Shown here: positions 63,100-64,000 of the stretch, in pieces
Position numbering within the stretch: position 1 is the first letter of the stretch
Layout: every line of letters starts with the position of its first letter
NCBI RefSeq assembly: GCF_000017585.1
Contig: NC_009714.1
Span: forward strand, 310,001-374,000
Length of the DNA: 64,000 nt
DNA from: Campylobacter hominis ATCC BAA-381
Lineage (GTDB): Bacteria; Campylobacterota; Campylobacteria; Campylobacterales; Campylobacteraceae
Direction of reading: 5' to 3'
The notes under the pieces: model-generated
What the model was told of the DNA's origin: nothing
The model's input: only the letters and a program-made list of their open reading frames with translations
Database searches by the model: none
Translations under genes and position numbers: made by a program

Positions 63100-63577
63100 T
63101 TTCTACATTCAGCGCTCGTCTTGCGCTATCAAACTACTTATGTTTGCGCAAAACTTTTATGTTAATCGCTGTTATATAAGACTTAAATTCATTTGCCGCG
63201 ATTGATTTGTGTGAAATTTTATTTTAATAAATTATAGCAAACGCGGTATCGCTCGCTTCGCCCGACATAAAGTTTGTGAAAAACATTTATTTCAATAATA
63301 GCTTTAAAAAAACTTGCGATAATTTAAACAAGTCAGTTTTGTGAAAAGCTTTATTCTGATAAATATTGCTATTTTTTGCGTAAAAATTTTTTAAAAATCT
63401 TTTTTTATACTGAAATTTCTGTTTGCGCCAAATTTCAGCTTTCGATAAAGTTTAAAATTAAGACAGCTTTATAATTTTTTTGCGTTTTCACTAAATAAAT
63501 CGGAAATTTTATTTAAATAGCGTGCAGAGTTTATATAACGCAAATTTTGAATAATTTTTATTAGATTTTACAAAAAT
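63100..63577. other. Gene-free region after rsmE
   Basis: About 480 nt with some moderately GC-rich bits (e.g. near 63110 and 63240) but no open frame of note. No terminator with a T-tract was seen near rsmE. Confidence 0.5.
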
Positions 63578-63793
63578 TCAGAAATTATTTAAATTTTTAA
63601 ACTTCTGCAAGCAAGTTATAAAAAAGCCGAAAAGTAGAATAGGAAAAAAAGTGCCGATTTTAAAAAAGAAACATAAAGTTACGATAAGGAAAAAAGATGA
63701 AAACAGCGCAAAAGCGGTTTTTAAATATCCGAAAATATAAAGCACAAGCGGGCATAACAGCAAAGCTGCAAAAATTCCTGATTGAAAAAACAT
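63578..63793 (-). CDS. Small hydrophobic membrane protein
   Basis: A 71-residue protein, nearly all hydrophobic, with about three TM stretches (FAALLLCPLVLYIFG, FALFSSFFLIVTLCFFF, FFPILLFGFFITCL). AAGGGG stands 8 nt before the ATG, which supports a real gene. No family recognised; orphan between rsmE and the phage fragment, on the opposite strand to both. Confidence 0.5.
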   Translation of the reverse strand: MFFQSGIFAALLLCPLVLYIFGYLKTAFALFSSFFLIVTLCFFFKIGTFFPILLFGFFITCLQKFKNLNNF

Positions 63794-63838
63794 TTTTCGC
63801 CCCTTTTGTTTTTTCGCAATTATAGCAAAGGATTATAA

Positions 63839-63961
63839 ATGCAGGAACTGAAAATAAAAATTACAACGGACGCAAACGGCGCTATAAACGCTATAGAGCA
63901 GACAAAAAAGCGACTGTTTTTTAAAGCTGCAAAAGAGTTATTAAATTTTTCATTTCATTAA
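63839..63961 (+). pseudogene. Phage tail tape-measure N-terminal fragment
   Basis: A 40-residue open frame after AAAGGA: MQELKIKITTDANGAINAIE then QTKKRLF. The first 27 residues match the typical opening of tail tape-measure proteins (KIKITxDxxGAxxAIxxTKK). After that the text is unrelated and soon stops, so the gene is truncated by deletion. It indicates a second phage relic at the right edge. Confidence 0.6.
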
Positions 63962-63973
63962 AATAAAAAATTT

Positions 63974-63987
63974 GCCGAAATTTCGGC
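63974..63987. terminator. Palindromic stem after the tape-measure fragment
   Basis: GCCGAAATTTCGGC is a perfect 14-bp palindrome, preceded on the plus strand by AAAAAATTT. On the minus strand it would be followed by a T-run, so it may terminate a gene beyond the window. Confidence 0.4.
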
Positions 63988-64000
63988 AGCTGTCGTATCG

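Overview
The window is a very AT-rich chromosomal segment of a Campylobacterota bacterium, most likely a Campylobacter of the less-studied host-associated group. The support is the gene content and order: a holA-rnr-HDOD block divergent from ilvC-polysaccharide deacetylase-dprA-ruvX as in C. jejuni, an MqnA (futalosine-pathway) gene, Campylobacter-type extended -10 promoters without clear -35 boxes, and a 23S rRNA with Campylobacter-like ends. The species call is inference.

Layout. 1-8.1 kb: patatin-like lipase (cut by the edge), gdhA, mqnA, ung, and a four-gene HlyD/ABC exporter operon, all on the minus strand. 8.4-12 kb: a compact six-gene minus-strand operon for an atypical P1B-type metal ATPase with several small membrane proteins and a stand-alone HMA-like domain. 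12.4-19.4 kb: TerC-like DUF475 protein, DUF945 protein, frr, secG, BI-1 family protein, a lipoprotein and Fe-superoxide dismutase. 19.6-23.2 kb: a 23S-5S rRNA unit on the plus strand with its own promoter and processing stem but no 16S gene in front. 24.5-29 kb: MFS and NSS transporters, a lipoprotein and a di-heme cytochrome c peroxidase. 29.2-36.3 kb: the conserved holA/rnr/ilvC/dprA block. 37.1-38.5 kb: a split ThrE-type exporter.

38.7-40.6 kb is the debris of a prophage (frameshifted terminase large subunit, a small head/tail-type ORF, a structured GC-rich patch, an inverted-repeat element and a broken tape-measure-like start). It runs directly into a 4.7-kb CRISPR array (40603-45312; about 72 repeats) read on the minus strand from a leader beside cas2. 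Then comes a complete type I-B cas operon, also minus: cas6-cas8b-cas7-cas5-cas3-cas4-cas1-cas2. The interference genes look intact. cas1 carries a frameshift in a short A-run, so spacer acquisition may be off, switchable, or dependent on ribosomal frameshifting.

53.8-62 kb: htpX, then a phosphate regulon on the minus strand (pstS, pstC, pstA, pstB, a nucleotidyltransferase-domain gene, a PhoB-like regulator and a PhoR-like kinase) with a second, divergent PstS-like gene. 62-63.1 kb: a four-TM protein and rsmE. The last bases hold a 40-codon phage tape-measure-like fragment.

The most interesting items are: two spacers that tile the same foreign locus from opposite strands; three duplicated spacers; the cas1 frameshift; a palindromic operator-like site on the cas promoter; the phage remnants abutting the old end of the array; the metal-ATPase operon of small membrane proteins; and the 23S-5S unit separated from 16S.
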